A DNA stretch of 64,000 bases from Sphingobium xenophagum NBRC 107872 (lineage in GTDB: Bacteria; Pseudomonadota; Alphaproteobacteria; Sphingomonadales; Sphingomonadaceae): assembly GCF_000367345.1 (NCBI RefSeq), contig NZ_BARE01000012.1, forward strand, positions 124,001-188,000. The letters are read 5' to 3'. This document shows, one piece after another, positions 1-8,405 of this stretch. The notes beneath the pieces are model-generated. The model ran no database searches, was not told where the DNA came from, and saw nothing but the letters and a program-made list of their open reading frames with translations. Position 1 is the first letter of the stretch. Each line of letters starts with the position of its first letter. The translations under genes and the position numbers were made by a program.

Positions 1-536
1 TGATGTACGGCTTTGCCGAGCAAAACCATGCCAAGCCGGACTATCAGGCTTTCCTGCCGGGCTGGATCAAGGGCGATCTCTCGCGCCTGCATGGCGTCTA
101 CAACGCACTGATCGATTTCGCGCAGACCAAGGAACAGGGCCCATGGTGCCTGGTCCATGGCGACAGCCATCAGGGCAACAGCTATGTCCGCCCCGATGGC
201 GAGCGCGTGTGGCTCGACTGGCAGCTGGTCCGCAAGGGACGGCCGATCCGCGACTTCACCTATTTCATTCTGGGAGCGCTCACGATCGAGGAGCGGCGCG
301 CCCATGACCGCGAATTGCTGCGCCACTACCGGAACTGCCTGGTCGAAACGGGGGCGTTGGGCGTGCCGGATGACGACACGCTCTGGGAATATTATCGCCG
401 CTGGCCGCCCTATGCGATGCAGGCGTGGATCGCGAACATGGACGAATGGGGGCAGAAGGGCATGCACATCGTCGAGCGCATCTTCGTGGCGGGCGAGGAT
501 CTGGGCACCGTCGCCGCGCTCGGCGTGCAATTTTGA
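1..536 (+). CDS. APH-fold phosphotransferase, C-terminal part (gene enters from upstream)
   Basis: This is the last ~177 residues of an aminoglycoside-phosphotransferase-fold small-molecule kinase; the N-lobe lies before the window. The catalytic loop HGDSHQGN (catalytic Asp and Mg-binding Asn) and the following metal-binding motif LDWQL are both visible. The C-terminal half resembles the full-length paralogue at 1834-2982, sharing a GxPxRDxTYF stretch, LTIEERRxHxRxL and a C-terminal AGEDLG motif, so full length is probably about 380 residues. It ends 15 bp before an epoxide hydrolase gene in the same direction, suggesting co-transcription. The family phosphorylates hydroxyl groups; LvaA, the 4-hydroxyvaleryl-CoA kinase of Pseudomonas levulinate catabolism, is a catabolic precedent. 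Drug resistance is unlikely given the neighbours. The substrate is unknown. Confidence 0.85.
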   Translation, partial: MYGFAEQNHAKPDYQAFLPGWIKGDLSRLHGVYNALIDFAQTKEQGPWCLVHGDSHQGNSYVRPDGERVWLDWQLVRKGRPIRDFTYFILGALTIEERRAHDRELLRHYRNCLVETGALGVPDDDTLWEYYRRWPPYAMQAWIANMDEWGQKGMHIVERIFVAGEDLGTVAALGVQF

Positions 537-551
537 CGCAGGGATGACCGG

Positions 552-1694
552 ATGAGCGACGCCGTCACGGCTTTCCGCGCCGATGTTCCGCAGGCGGCAC
601 TGGACGATCTGCGCCTCAGGTTGCGCCGTACGCGCTGGCCCGAGGCGGAGACGGTCAGCGACTGGGGTCAGGGCGTCCCGCTGGCGGCGCTGCGCGATCT
701 GTGCGCCTATTGGGCGGACGGCTATGACTGGCGGCGGTGCGAAGGGGCGCTCAATGCCCTGCCCCAGTTCACCACCGCGATCGATGATCTTTCGATCCAT
801 TTCATCCATGTACGCAGTCCCCGGCCGGACGCGCTGCCGTTGATCCTGACCCATGGCTGGCCGGGATCGGTGCTGGAGTTTCTGAAGGTGCTCGGCCCGC
901 TAACCAATCCCGCCGCCCATGGCGCGCCGGACGCGCCAGCCTTCCATGTCGTCATCCCCTCGCTGCCAGGCTACGGCTTTTCGGACAAGCCAACGGCCGC
1001 AGGCTGGGGCGTCGAGAGGATCGCGCAAAGCTGGATCCAGCTCATGCGCCGCCTCGGTTATGACCGCTTCGCCGCGCAGGGCGGCGACTGGGGCGCGGCG
1101 ATCACAACCGCCATCGCCATGGCCGCGCCGCCCGAATGTATCGGTGTCCATCTCAACATGCCGCTGGTATTCCCGGAGGAAAGCGACTTTGCCGACCTGA
1201 CCCCGGCCGAGGCCAAAACGGTCGAGCGGATGCAATATTATCAGGAACATGATTCCGGCTACGCCAAGCTGCAGGGCACCCGACCGCAGACGATCGGCTA
1301 TGGGCTGGCGGACTCGCCCGTGGCGCAAGCCGCCTGGATTTATGAGAAGTTCCAGGCATGGACAGACAATCGCGGCGTGCCGGAGAATGCTCTGACACGG
1401 GACGAAATGCTGGACGTGATCAGCCTCTACTGGCTCACCAACAGCGGCGCGTCGTCCGCGCGGCTCTATTGGGAAAGCGCCAATGCGTTTCAGGCGCGTC
1501 AATTGGACCTGCCGGTCGGCGTCAGCATCTTCGCGCAGGAGATTTTCCGTCCATCACGGCGCTGGGCCGAACGCAGCTACCCGCGTCTCATTCACTGGAA
1601 TGAGCTGGATGTCGGCGGCCATTTCGCCGCCTTCGAGCAGCCGGCGCTGTTTGTCGCGGAATTGCGGGCCTGTTTTGGCGCGATGCGAAGATAG
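552..1694 (+). CDS. Epoxide hydrolase, microsomal type (EHN + alpha/beta hydrolase)
   Basis: The predicted enzyme opens an epoxide to a vicinal diol through an alpha/beta-hydrolase ester intermediate. The 380-residue protein has the N-terminal EHN-type region (about residues 4-110), the oxyanion-hole motif HGWPGS at 101-106 and the nucleophile elbow GGDWGAA with Asp179. Length matches the microsomal epoxide hydrolase family. A C-terminal DVGGHFAAFEQP supplies the expected catalytic His. The ATG follows the upstream kinase stop by 15 bp and has a weak ribosome site. Its place between two kinase genes suggests that it opens an oxygenated intermediate before or after a phosphorylation step (inference). 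There is no signal peptide, so it is cytosolic. Confidence 0.88.
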   Translation: MSDAVTAFRADVPQAALDDLRLRLRRTRWPEAETVSDWGQGVPLAALRDLCAYWADGYDWRRCEGALNALPQFTTAIDDLSIHFIHVRSPRPDALPLILTHGWPGSVLEFLKVLGPLTNPAAHGAPDAPAFHVVIPSLPGYGFSDKPTAAGWGVERIAQSWIQLMRRLGYDRFAAQGGDWGAAITTAIAMAAPPECIGVHLNMPLVFPEESDFADLTPAEAKTVERMQYYQEHDSGYAKLQGTRPQTIGYGLADSPVAQAAWIYEKFQAWTDNRGVPENALTRDEMLDVISLYWLTNSGASSARLYWESANAFQARQLDLPVGVSIFAQEIFRPSRRWAERSYPRLIHWNELDVGGHFAAFEQPALFVAELRACFGAMRR

Positions 1695-1833
1695 CGCCTG
1701 CTGCAATCTCCCTACCACCCGGAAGGCTCAACTCGTCTTCCGTCGATCAAAATTGCCTCCGCATCGGGATCGTGCCGGCTGACTGCACAGATGCAGAGCG
1801 GCGGCGCGGCCTAAAAGAGAGAGAGGATAATGC

Positions 1834-2982
1834 ATGAGCGAGCCTGCCATCGCCCCCCCTGCCGTCATCGATCGGCATCTTGTCCCCCGTCCCTATCCCG
1901 CCCGCACCGCGTCCCTGCCCCACGGCCGCTTCACGCCGGACGCCGCATGGCTGGGATCATTGTTGGCCAACAAATACCCGGGCGTCGTCGCGCAATCGAT
2001 GGAGGTCGTGCAGCTGTTCGACAGCCACACCACGAAGTTGCGCGTCGCGGTGGACTGGAATGATGCCGGGCGGGCCGCCGGCTTGCCGCGCAATCTGTGC
2101 ATCAAATCGAACTGGTCGGGCATGTTCGACAATGTCGACATCCATGCCCTCGAAGCGCGCTTCTATCAGTTCCTGACCGACAAACTCACGGCCAATACAG
2201 CCACATGCTATTATGCCGACTGGGACGATGACGGCTCGGCGCGGGGCGTCATCGTGTTGGAAGACCTCATCGATCGGGGCGGCACGTTCGGTCACTCGAC
2301 CCAGCATGCCGGCGTCGACGGGGTCGCGACCGCGCTGGCGGACCTGGCAAAGCTGCATGCGGGCCTGTGGGAAAGCCCGTTGATCACGCCCGAAGCGGCG
2401 CCCTGGCTGCCGACATCCATGGCGGTGCCGGTCGATTATGACCAGGTTCGAATCATGTGGCACTGGATCGAAGAGAATCTGAAAGACCCCAATTTCCGCG
2501 CCATCGCGCCCAGACATTATCTGGACGACGCGCGCCGGGTCGAGCGCGCCTATGACCGGCTGGTCGCCTTCGAGCGCGCCTTCGACGCGCCCTATTGCAT
2601 CATCCTGGGCGACTGCCACCAGGGCAACACCTATATCCTGCCCAATGGCGAGCGCATGTGGGTCGACTGGCAACTGGGCCGGCGCGGGCGGCCATGGCGC
2701 GACCTCACCTATTTCACCATCGGATCGCTGACCATCGAGGAGCGTCGCCAAAATCATCGCGACCTGATCGCCCATTACCGCGACTGCCTGATCCGGGAAG
2801 GCGCGACGAATGTCATCGATCTCGACACCATCTGGAAGGAACAGGTGCCGCGCTGGGCGATGTACGGCATCCAGGCCTGGGTGGCGAACATGGACTATTG
2901 GGGCCAGAACGGCCTGCCGATGAACGAACGGTTCTTCGCTGCGGGCGAGGATCTGGGCAGCTGGAAATTGCTGGGCGAATGA
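1834..2982 (+). CDS. APH-fold phosphotransferase (small-molecule kinase)
   Basis: This 382-residue kinase of the APH / ecdysteroid-kinase-like superfamily carries the catalytic loop LGDCHQGN with Asp260 and the metal-binding VDWQLG with Asp278. It is the closest paralogue of the truncated kinase at the window start. A purine-rich stretch (aaaagagagagagga) precedes the start; an ATG 4 bp earlier is out of frame, so the ATG at 1834 is chosen. It is the last gene of the plus-strand run before a strong hairpin at 2990-3020 and faces the Rieske oxygenase gene convergently. Phosphorylation of a hydroxylated catabolic intermediate is the likely role. The natural acceptor cannot be read from sequence. 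Confidence 0.87.
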   Translation: MSEPAIAPPAVIDRHLVPRPYPARTASLPHGRFTPDAAWLGSLLANKYPGVVAQSMEVVQLFDSHTTKLRVAVDWNDAGRAAGLPRNLCIKSNWSGMFDNVDIHALEARFYQFLTDKLTANTATCYYADWDDDGSARGVIVLEDLIDRGGTFGHSTQHAGVDGVATALADLAKLHAGLWESPLITPEAAPWLPTSMAVPVDYDQVRIMWHWIEENLKDPNFRAIAPRHYLDDARRVERAYDRLVAFERAFDAPYCIILGDCHQGNTYILPNGERMWVDWQLGRRGRPWRDLTYFTIGSLTIEERRQNHRDLIAHYRDCLIREGATNVIDLDTIWKEQVPRWAMYGIQAWVANMDYWGQNGLPMNERFFAAGEDLGSWKLLGE

Positions 2983-2989
2983 CGATCAT

Positions 2990-3020
2990 GCCCCTGCCAC
3001 GCTCGAACCGCGGCAGGGGC
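2990..3020. terminator. Strong hairpin between convergent genes
   Basis: A perfect 9-bp inverted repeat, GCCCCTGCC (2990-2998) and GGCAGGGGC (3012-3020), encloses a 13-nt loop in the 67-bp gap between two convergent genes. There is no clear U-tract, so it may act as a bidirectional terminator of GC-rich type or as a 3'-end stabiliser. Confidence 0.6.
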
Positions 3021-3049
3021 GTCGATTACACGCCGCCGTTCCGGCGCGG

Positions 3050-4264
3050 TCAGGCGCTGCGCGGCGCCATGAAGGACGCGATGCGGGGCTGAACGCGCAA
3101 GTCCGCCGGCACATGGTCCGGCCCGATGCGCCGATCGATTTCTTCCTCGAACCAGTAAAGCGCGCGCTCCTGATAGCCCGCCCAGATCGATGGGATCGTC
3201 CCGTTGCGCAGCGACTGCTGGATATTTTCGAACAGGCACAGATCCTCGGACAGAATATGCTCCGTCGCTGCGCGCATCCCCTGCCAGTAGAGCTTGTCCT
3301 CCTCGCTATCGGTCGCCCATCCCATCTGGCGCACTTCCATGATCGACCGGTCAGACCCCATCGGCCAGAAGCATTGCAGGTTGAATCCCACCGGATCGAG
3401 CGAGAAAAATGTGTTGGGGAAGGTTGGCAGCGCAACCGTATTTTCCAGAAATACCGGCGCGATGTCGTCTGGCTTGACCGGCGGGGTCTGGAACAGCGAC
3501 TCCCCGCCCTTCTTCCGCGTTCCGAACCGCATATGACCGCCTTCGTAAAGCGCGATCACGAAACTGCGCGAATCCAGATGCGGCGCTAACGTCTTGGGAT
3601 GGACCGTGTTGACATGATAGATCTCAAGGAAATTATGATAGGCGATCTTCCAGTTGCACGCCATTTCGATGAAGAAATGATCCTTCACCACCATGCGTTC
3701 CAGCGGATATCCTTCCGTCAGCGCCACGAATTCCCCCAGGAAATTCTGCAACGGCTCAGCGTCATCATCGAAATTGATGAAGATGAAGCCGCGATAGGTA
3801 TCGCACTTCACTTCGATCAGACCGCTTTTCGCTTTGTCGAGACAAGCGAAATCATGCTGGCTGGGAACCGATTTGAGAGTGCCTTCAAGGTCGTAGCCCC
3901 AGGCGTGATAGGGGCAGATGAAGCGCATGGCGCGCCCCTGTGGCTCAAGCAGAAGCGGGGAACCGCGGTGCCGGCAGGCATTGTGAAAGGCCCGGATCCG
4001 ACCGTCTTTGCCGTGAGAAAGAATGACCGACCGGTCCAGGTGCTGGAACAGGCGGTAGGAACCGGGCGCGGGGAGGTCGGATGCAATGCCGGCCAGCAGC
4101 CAGGTGCGGTTCCAAAGCCTGTCCTTTTCCAGCACTTCGAAACGCGGGTCGGTGTAGCGCCCGGCTGGAATCGGAGGAAGGGCCGGAAAATCGCTGGGAT
4201 GCTCGGATCGCTTCAACTGCTCGTCCATTGTCCGGTTGAGCAATTCCAACGCAGCTTCACGCAT
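3050..4264 (-). CDS. Rieske non-haem iron oxygenase, alpha subunit
   Basis: This is the terminal oxygenase of a two- or three-component ring-hydroxylating or demethylating system. The start at 4264 is chosen over one at 4303 because AGGAGAG lies 7 bases upstream of it, giving 404 residues. The Rieske cluster ligands are visible as C97-x-H99 (NACRHRG) and C117-x2-H120 (CPYHAWGY). The mononuclear iron site is NWKIAYHNFLEIYHVNTVH with H217 and H222. The bridging position is Glu214 rather than the Asp of naphthalene-dioxygenase-type enzymes, as in carnitine/glycine-betaine-type members. No beta subunit, ferredoxin or reductase gene is in the window, so electron transfer partners must be elsewhere. 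It is divergent from the kinase at 4394. The substrate is unknown. Confidence 0.92.
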   Translation of the reverse strand: MREAALELLNRTMDEQLKRSEHPSDFPALPPIPAGRYTDPRFEVLEKDRLWNRTWLLAGIASDLPAPGSYRLFQHLDRSVILSHGKDGRIRAFHNACRHRGSPLLLEPQGRAMRFICPYHAWGYDLEGTLKSVPSQHDFACLDKAKSGLIEVKCDTYRGFIFINFDDDAEPLQNFLGEFVALTEGYPLERMVVKDHFFIEMACNWKIAYHNFLEIYHVNTVHPKTLAPHLDSRSFVIALYEGGHMRFGTRKKGGESLFQTPPVKPDDIAPVFLENTVALPTFPNTFFSLDPVGFNLQCFWPMGSDRSIMEVRQMGWATDSEEDKLYWQGMRAATEHILSEDLCLFENIQQSLRNGTIPSIWAGYQERALYWFEEEIDRRIGPDHVPADLRVQPRIASFMAPRSA

Positions 4265-4321
4265 AGCTCTCTCCTGAATCAAAGCCCGCAGGCTCCTTTT
4301 CAATCAGACTGGCCACATCGC

Positions 4322-4334
4322 GGTTCAAGGAACC
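4322..4334. promoter_or_regulatory. Small palindrome in divergent intergenic region
   Basis: GGTTC-AAG-GAACC, 5-bp arms around 3 bases, lies between the divergent Rieske oxygenase and kinase genes. The position suits an operator for a shared regulator, but the arms are short and chance occurrence is possible. Confidence 0.25.
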
Positions 4335-4393
4335 TGCAATTGGATAGGGTCATCACTGTCACAGTCCCGGCAAGCTGATCGCCCTCGGTTCCA

Positions 4394-5500
4394 ATGAGTA
4401 TGGTTATGGCCCTGAAACATCCCACATCCACGGACGGAATCACCGTCGATTATATCAACCAGCTACTGGCCACGGCGGACACGGGCGCAACTGTCACCGA
4501 CATGCGCATCATCGACGCCAAAACCTATGGCGAGCAGATGGTGTCGACGGCGGGGCGCGTGGCGATCGAGGTCGACTATAGCGATGACACGGCCCCTGCC
4601 CTGCCCAACCGCCTGGTGCTCAAGCTGACCCGGGCGGTCGATGAGATCATGGCCCCCTTCTACGCCAACGAAGTGGCCTTCTACCGGGACATTCGGCCGG
4701 AACTCGCAATCGAGGCGCCGCGCTGTTTCGGTGGCGACTTCAATGCCTCCACCACGCATTTCGGGCTGTTGCTCGAAGATCTGGGCGCGCGGGGCGCGAC
4801 CTTCCCCAACACGACCATGCGGACCGGGCCGGACGATGTGCGGGCCTTGCTGGATCAGCTGGCCCGGCTGCACGCGCGCTTCTGGGAGTCGCCCCGCTTC
4901 GGCGCGGATCTTGCCTGGGTCGAAACCCATGTGGAAGGCGCGGTCGCAACGATGATGAACGAACTCGCGCCCGCCTATATCGCGCATGAGGTCGAGACCG
5001 AAAATTTCAAACGGGAAATGGTGCAGCGGCTCCGCACCACGCCCGACAAACTGCTTGCTGGGTTGCAGGCGGTGCAACGGCATCAATCGACCCTACCCCA
5101 GACGCTGCTGCATGGCGACACGCATCTTGGCAACAGCTACCGCCTGCCCGATGGCGGAGCCGGCCTGCTCGACTGGCAGCTCATGGTGCGCGGCTATGCG
5201 ATGCACGACGTCAACTATATCGTGACCACCGGCCTTTCGATCGCAGACCGGCGGGCGCATGAGCGCGATCTTCTGGGCTATTATCTGGATCGCCTGGGAC
5301 AGGAAGGCGTCGCCAGCCCTCCTGCCTTCGACGATGCCTGGGCCGAATATCGGCGAACCCTGATATGGGGCGTCTATATCGGCTGGCTGACGACCCCCGT
5401 TGTCAATTACGGCTGGGAGATCAACGTCATGAACCATCTGCGGCTGACCACCGCCTATGAGGATCTCGAAACCGCTAGGCTGGTCGACGCGCTGCTTTGA
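4394..5500 (+). CDS. APH-fold phosphotransferase (small-molecule kinase)
   Basis: This 368-residue kinase has a canonical catalytic loop HGDTHLGN with Asp242 and the metal-binding LLDWQLM with Asp260. The N-lobe contains the expected strand pattern and a LVLKLT segment that may hold the ATP-binding Lys. It is more distant from the kinases at the window start than they are from each other. Three ATG codons occur within 12 bases; the first is given and the true start may be a few codons later. It transcribes toward an SDR on the other strand with only a 15-bp gap. The divergent Rieske oxygenase suggests that oxygenation and phosphorylation act on the same substrate family (inference). Confidence 0.86.
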   Translation: MSMVMALKHPTSTDGITVDYINQLLATADTGATVTDMRIIDAKTYGEQMVSTAGRVAIEVDYSDDTAPALPNRLVLKLTRAVDEIMAPFYANEVAFYRDIRPELAIEAPRCFGGDFNASTTHFGLLLEDLGARGATFPNTTMRTGPDDVRALLDQLARLHARFWESPRFGADLAWVETHVEGAVATMMNELAPAYIAHEVETENFKREMVQRLRTTPDKLLAGLQAVQRHQSTLPQTLLHGDTHLGNSYRLPDGGAGLLDWQLMVRGYAMHDVNYIVTTGLSIADRRAHERDLLGYYLDRLGQEGVASPPAFDDAWAEYRRTLIWGVYIGWLTTPVVNYGWEINVMNHLRLTTAYEDLETARLVDALL

Positions 5501-5515
5501 CGGCGCGCTGACCGG

Positions 5516-6343
5516 CTACAACTGATTGCTCCCCGATGCGGCGAACAGCCGCTGGAAATCGACCATCGTGGGCTGATGCGCGGTAAAACCGCCGTCTACC
5601 GGGATCATCGCGCCGTTGATGAAGCGGGACTCGTCCGACGCCAGAAAGGCGACGACATGGGCGATGTCGCGCGGACTGCCCAGCTCCGGGTTGAGATGAT
5701 GGTCGAGCAGCACATCCTTGACCGCTTGCGGCGTTGTTGCGACGGCCGTCTCGCTGAGGACAAAGCCGATGGCAATCACATTGGAGCGGATGCCCTGCTT
5801 GCCATATTGGGTCGCGACGAAGCGGCTGAGGTTGATGAGCGCCGCCTTGGACGCGCCATAGGCCGTCAGCGTCGTTTCCCCCAGCAGGCCGAAACCGGAC
5901 GCGGAATGGATGAGCGACCCGCCGCCCCCCGAGATCATAACCGGCAGCGCATGTTTGCACAGCAGCATCGGCCCTCGGGCATTGACGGCAAAGGCCTTGT
6001 CCCAGGCGCCGGTGTCGAGATGGACGACATCGCGATCGAGCCCACGCTGCTCGGTCGTCTGATAGGCGGCATTATTGTGGAGGATGTCGATCCGCCCGTG
6101 CCGGCCGGCGATCCGCGCAACCGCAGCGGAAACGCTGTCCTCGTCGGTCAGGTCGAACGTCTCCGCTTCGGCACGGAGATTCTTGCCGCGTAGCGAGTCC
6201 GCCGCCGCCTCCACCCGATCCGCCGATATGTCGGAAAGGATCACGGTCGCCCCCCTTTCGGCCAGCACGGTCGCCACCTCCAGGCCGATGCCCTGCGCCG
6301 CGCCCGTCACGATCGCTACGCGACCATCCAATGATCCCACCAT
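5516..6343 (-). CDS. SDR family NAD(P)-dependent oxidoreductase
   Basis: This is a classical short-chain dehydrogenase of 275 residues. The cofactor motif TGAAQGIG lies near residues 14-21, the HNNAA motif follows strand 4, and the catalytic YGASK sits after the Ser of HSASGFG. The start at 6343 has AAGGAAG nine bases upstream; a longer reading to 6421 lacks both a ribosome site and SDR homology. It is last in a minus-strand trio with a VOC protein and another SDR (6403-7618). The usual reaction is oxidation of a secondary alcohol or reduction of a ketone. The two SDRs in this trio may act on successive hydroxyl groups (inference). Confidence 0.9.
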   Translation of the reverse strand: MVGSLDGRVAIVTGAAQGIGLEVATVLAERGATVILSDISADRVEAAADSLRGKNLRAEAETFDLTDEDSVSAAVARIAGRHGRIDILHNNAAYQTTEQRGLDRDVVHLDTGAWDKAFAVNARGPMLLCKHALPVMISGGGGSLIHSASGFGLLGETTLTAYGASKAALINLSRFVATQYGKQGIRSNVIAIGFVLSETAVATTPQAVKDVLLDHHLNPELGSPRDIAHVVAFLASDESRFINGAMIPVDGGFTAHQPTMVDFQRLFAASGSNQL

Positions 6344-6402
6344 TTCGCTTCCTTCTATCCACGTGACAAACGCTGAGCGCCAACTAGCGATTCCCGACCG
6401 CC

Positions 6403-6783
6403 TTAGGGCGGATCGAAACAATAGGCGCAGATCTTGTTGCCGTCCGGGTCCAGCAGATAGGCGCCATAGGCGTGGGGCACGGCGCCGCGCGGCCCCGGCG
6501 GCCCGGCATCCTCGCCGCCCGCGGCCAGGCCAGCGCGATGAAAATCATCGACCGCGCGGCGATCCGGCGCCTTCAGTCCCAAAGTCGCGCCATTGCTGCA
6601 TGTCGCCCGACCGTGCAGCGGGCGCAGGATCAGCAATTCGGGCACCCGCCGCCCATAGCCCACGCCCTGATCCAGAAACGGACCGAGATTGACGATCCCC
6701 AGCGGCGCAAGCACCGCATTGTAGAAATGGGCGGACCGCTCCAGATCGTTGCTGCCAAGGCAGACATGCGTGAAGATGCCCAT
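6403..6783 (-). CDS. VOC (glyoxalase/bleomycin-resistance fold) protein
   Basis: This 126-residue single-module vicinal-oxygen-chelate protein begins MGIFTHVCLGSNDLERSAHFY, the typical first beta-alpha unit, and ends with the paired strands AYLLDPDGNKICAYCF. Its size fits the one-domain family that pairs as a dimer. Members include lactoylglutathione lyases, isomerases and ring-cleavage enzymes, so the reaction is not fixed by fold. The gene is 16 bp downstream of one SDR and 59 bp upstream of another, in one operon. A GST is encoded divergently nearby, so a thiol-dependent step is possible but unproven. Confidence 0.8.
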   Translation of the reverse strand: MGIFTHVCLGSNDLERSAHFYNAVLAPLGIVNLGPFLDQGVGYGRRVPELLILRPLHGRATCSNGATLGLKAPDRRAVDDFHRAGLAAGGEDAGPPGPRGAVPHAYGAYLLDPDGNKICAYCFDPP

Positions 6784-6799
6784 CGCGCCCTCTATCTGC

Positions 6800-7618
6800 T
6801 CACTGTGCCCGGCTCATGCCTTCCAGCATATCGGCGACATAGGGCGTGTGATGAACGATCCCGCCATCCACGCCGATCACTTGCCCGGTTATGAAGGCCG
6901 CGCCATCCGACGCCAGGAACAGCACCGCACCGGCAATATCCTCCGGCACGCTCTCGCGCGGGAGCAGGACATGCCGCTGGATCATGGCGATCTGATCAGG
7001 GGTCATCATGTCCCGGGCCAGCGGGGAGAGCACGAGGCCCGGCGCGACCGCGTTGACCCGGATGTTGAACCGGCCGAACTGCACCGCCGCATTGCGGGTC
7101 AGGGCGTTCACGGCCGCCTTGGACGCGGAATAGGACGGATTGTTGATGTCGCCGGTCAGCGCCACACCGGTCGAGGTGTTGATGATGGAGCCGCCGCCGC
7201 CCGCAATCATGTGCGGCGCGACCGCCTTGATCATCAGCATCGTGCCCCGCGCATTGACATGAAAGGCGCGATCCCAGGTCGCGGCGTCGAGATCGAGGAG
7301 CGAGCCATCGGCCGCCATTTGCTCCAGCCGCGTGTCGGCGGCATTGTTGTGGAGGATGTCGATGCGCCGATGCTGCCGCATCACATCTGCGACCAGCGCC
7401 GTGATGCTGTCCTCCTGCGCCAGATCGAGCGCCATCCCCTGCGCCTGTCCCCCCGACGCCTGAATGGACCGGGCGACGGCTTCTGCCCGTTCAGCTGCGA
7501 TATCCGCCAGGATCACCGTCGCGCCAGCCTTCGCCAGAGCCCTTGCGCAGGCCTCCCCGATATTGGCCCCCGACCCGGTGACGATAGCGACCCGTCCCGA
7601 TAAATCCGTCATGGGCAT
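6800..7618 (-). CDS. SDR family NAD(P)-dependent oxidoreductase
   Basis: This short-chain dehydrogenase of 272 residues has the cofactor motif TGSGANIG, HNNAA after strand 4, the catalytic Ser in NTSTGV, and the YSASK motif. The start at 7618 has CAGGAG spaced six bases upstream; a second Met two codons later is less likely. It is the first gene of the SDR-VOC-SDR operon and is divergent from the GST at 7769. The C-terminal GGIVHHTPYVADML extension is typical of SDRs that bind bulky hydrophobic alcohols, but that is suggestive only. Confidence 0.9.
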   Translation of the reverse strand: MPMTDLSGRVAIVTGSGANIGEACARALAKAGATVILADIAAERAEAVARSIQASGGQAQGMALDLAQEDSITALVADVMRQHRRIDILHNNAADTRLEQMAADGSLLDLDAATWDRAFHVNARGTMLMIKAVAPHMIAGGGGSIINTSTGVALTGDINNPSYSASKAAVNALTRNAAVQFGRFNIRVNAVAPGLVLSPLARDMMTPDQIAMIQRHVLLPRESVPEDIAGAVLFLASDGAAFITGQVIGVDGGIVHHTPYVADMLEGMSRAQ

Positions 7619-7696
7619 CTTCTCTCCTGTCTGTCATGGGCGGCGCCATCGGGCTTCCGCCGCGGCGGGACGCTGCCACGGCAGGCGTCCGGGGAT

Positions 7697-7714
7697 ACCT
7701 AGACAAAGATAGGT
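7697..7714. promoter_or_regulatory. Inverted repeat in divergent promoter region
   Basis: ACCTA-N8-TAGGT sits midway between the divergent SDR operon and GST gene. It could be the operator of a shared regulator; no regulator is adjacent, and the 5-bp arms are weak evidence. Confidence 0.25.
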
Positions 7715-7768
7715 TTGGCGCAATTGCTAAGCCGCGCATCTATGGCGCTCCTCAAGCGGAGAGCCTTC

Positions 7769-8401
7769 ATGAGCGTCACCATCTTTCAACTCGACCGATC
7801 CCGCTCTGAACGTGCGGTCTGGCTGATGGAGGAAGTGGAATGTCCTTATGACATTCGCTTCTTTGTGCGGCTGGAAACGCTCGCGGCGGAGCCGGCCTAC
7901 AAGGCTTTGCATCCGCTGGGTTCATCGCCAGTGGTCGAGGCCGACGGACAACGCATCGCCGAAAGCGGGGCGGTCATGGATTATCTCGCCACGACGCAGG
8001 GGAACGGTGCGCTCCGCGCCAATCCCGGCGACCCGGACTACGCCGATTATCTTTTCTGGTTCCATTTCGCCGAATCCTCCCTGATGCCGGCGCTGGTGAC
8101 GGAGATCATGGCCGAACGGGCAGGAATCGCGCAGGATCATCCCTCCCGCGTCGCAGGTCGGGCTCATTCGGCGCGCCTGCTGAAACTTGTCGACGACCGG
8201 CTAACGCATGCCCCCTATATGGCGGGCGACCGGTTCACGGCGGCCGACATCATGATGACCTTTCCCTTCACCACCACGCGATTGTTCATGTCCGTCGACG
8301 TGGAAGGACATAAGAACATCGCCGCCTATGTCGGGCGGATGACGGCGCGTCCAGCCTATTGCCGAATGCGCGCCATTGTCGACCATCCCCCGATCGCCTG
8401 A
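7769..8401 (+). CDS. Glutathione S-transferase family protein
   Basis: This 210-residue protein has an N-terminal thioredoxin-fold domain beginning SVTIFQLDRSRSERAVWLME, where the SRS segment holds the likely catalytic Ser. The glutathione-site motifs SSPVVEADG and AESGAVMDY follow, and the C-terminal part is all-helical. Start 7769 has GCGGAG upstream; an earlier in-frame Met at 7715 is not supported. The enzyme would conjugate or remove glutathione, or use it for isomerisation or reductive ether or halide cleavage, as in sphingomonad lignin and xenobiotic pathways. It ends 4 bp from the convergent EthD-like gene. Confidence 0.88.
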   Translation: MSVTIFQLDRSRSERAVWLMEEVECPYDIRFFVRLETLAAEPAYKALHPLGSSPVVEADGQRIAESGAVMDYLATTQGNGALRANPGDPDYADYLFWFHFAESSLMPALVTEIMAERAGIAQDHPSRVAGRAHSARLLKLVDDRLTHAPYMAGDRFTAADIMMTFPFTTTRLFMSVDVEGHKNIAAYVGRMTARPAYCRMRAIVDHPPIA

Positions 8402-8405
8402 CGGA

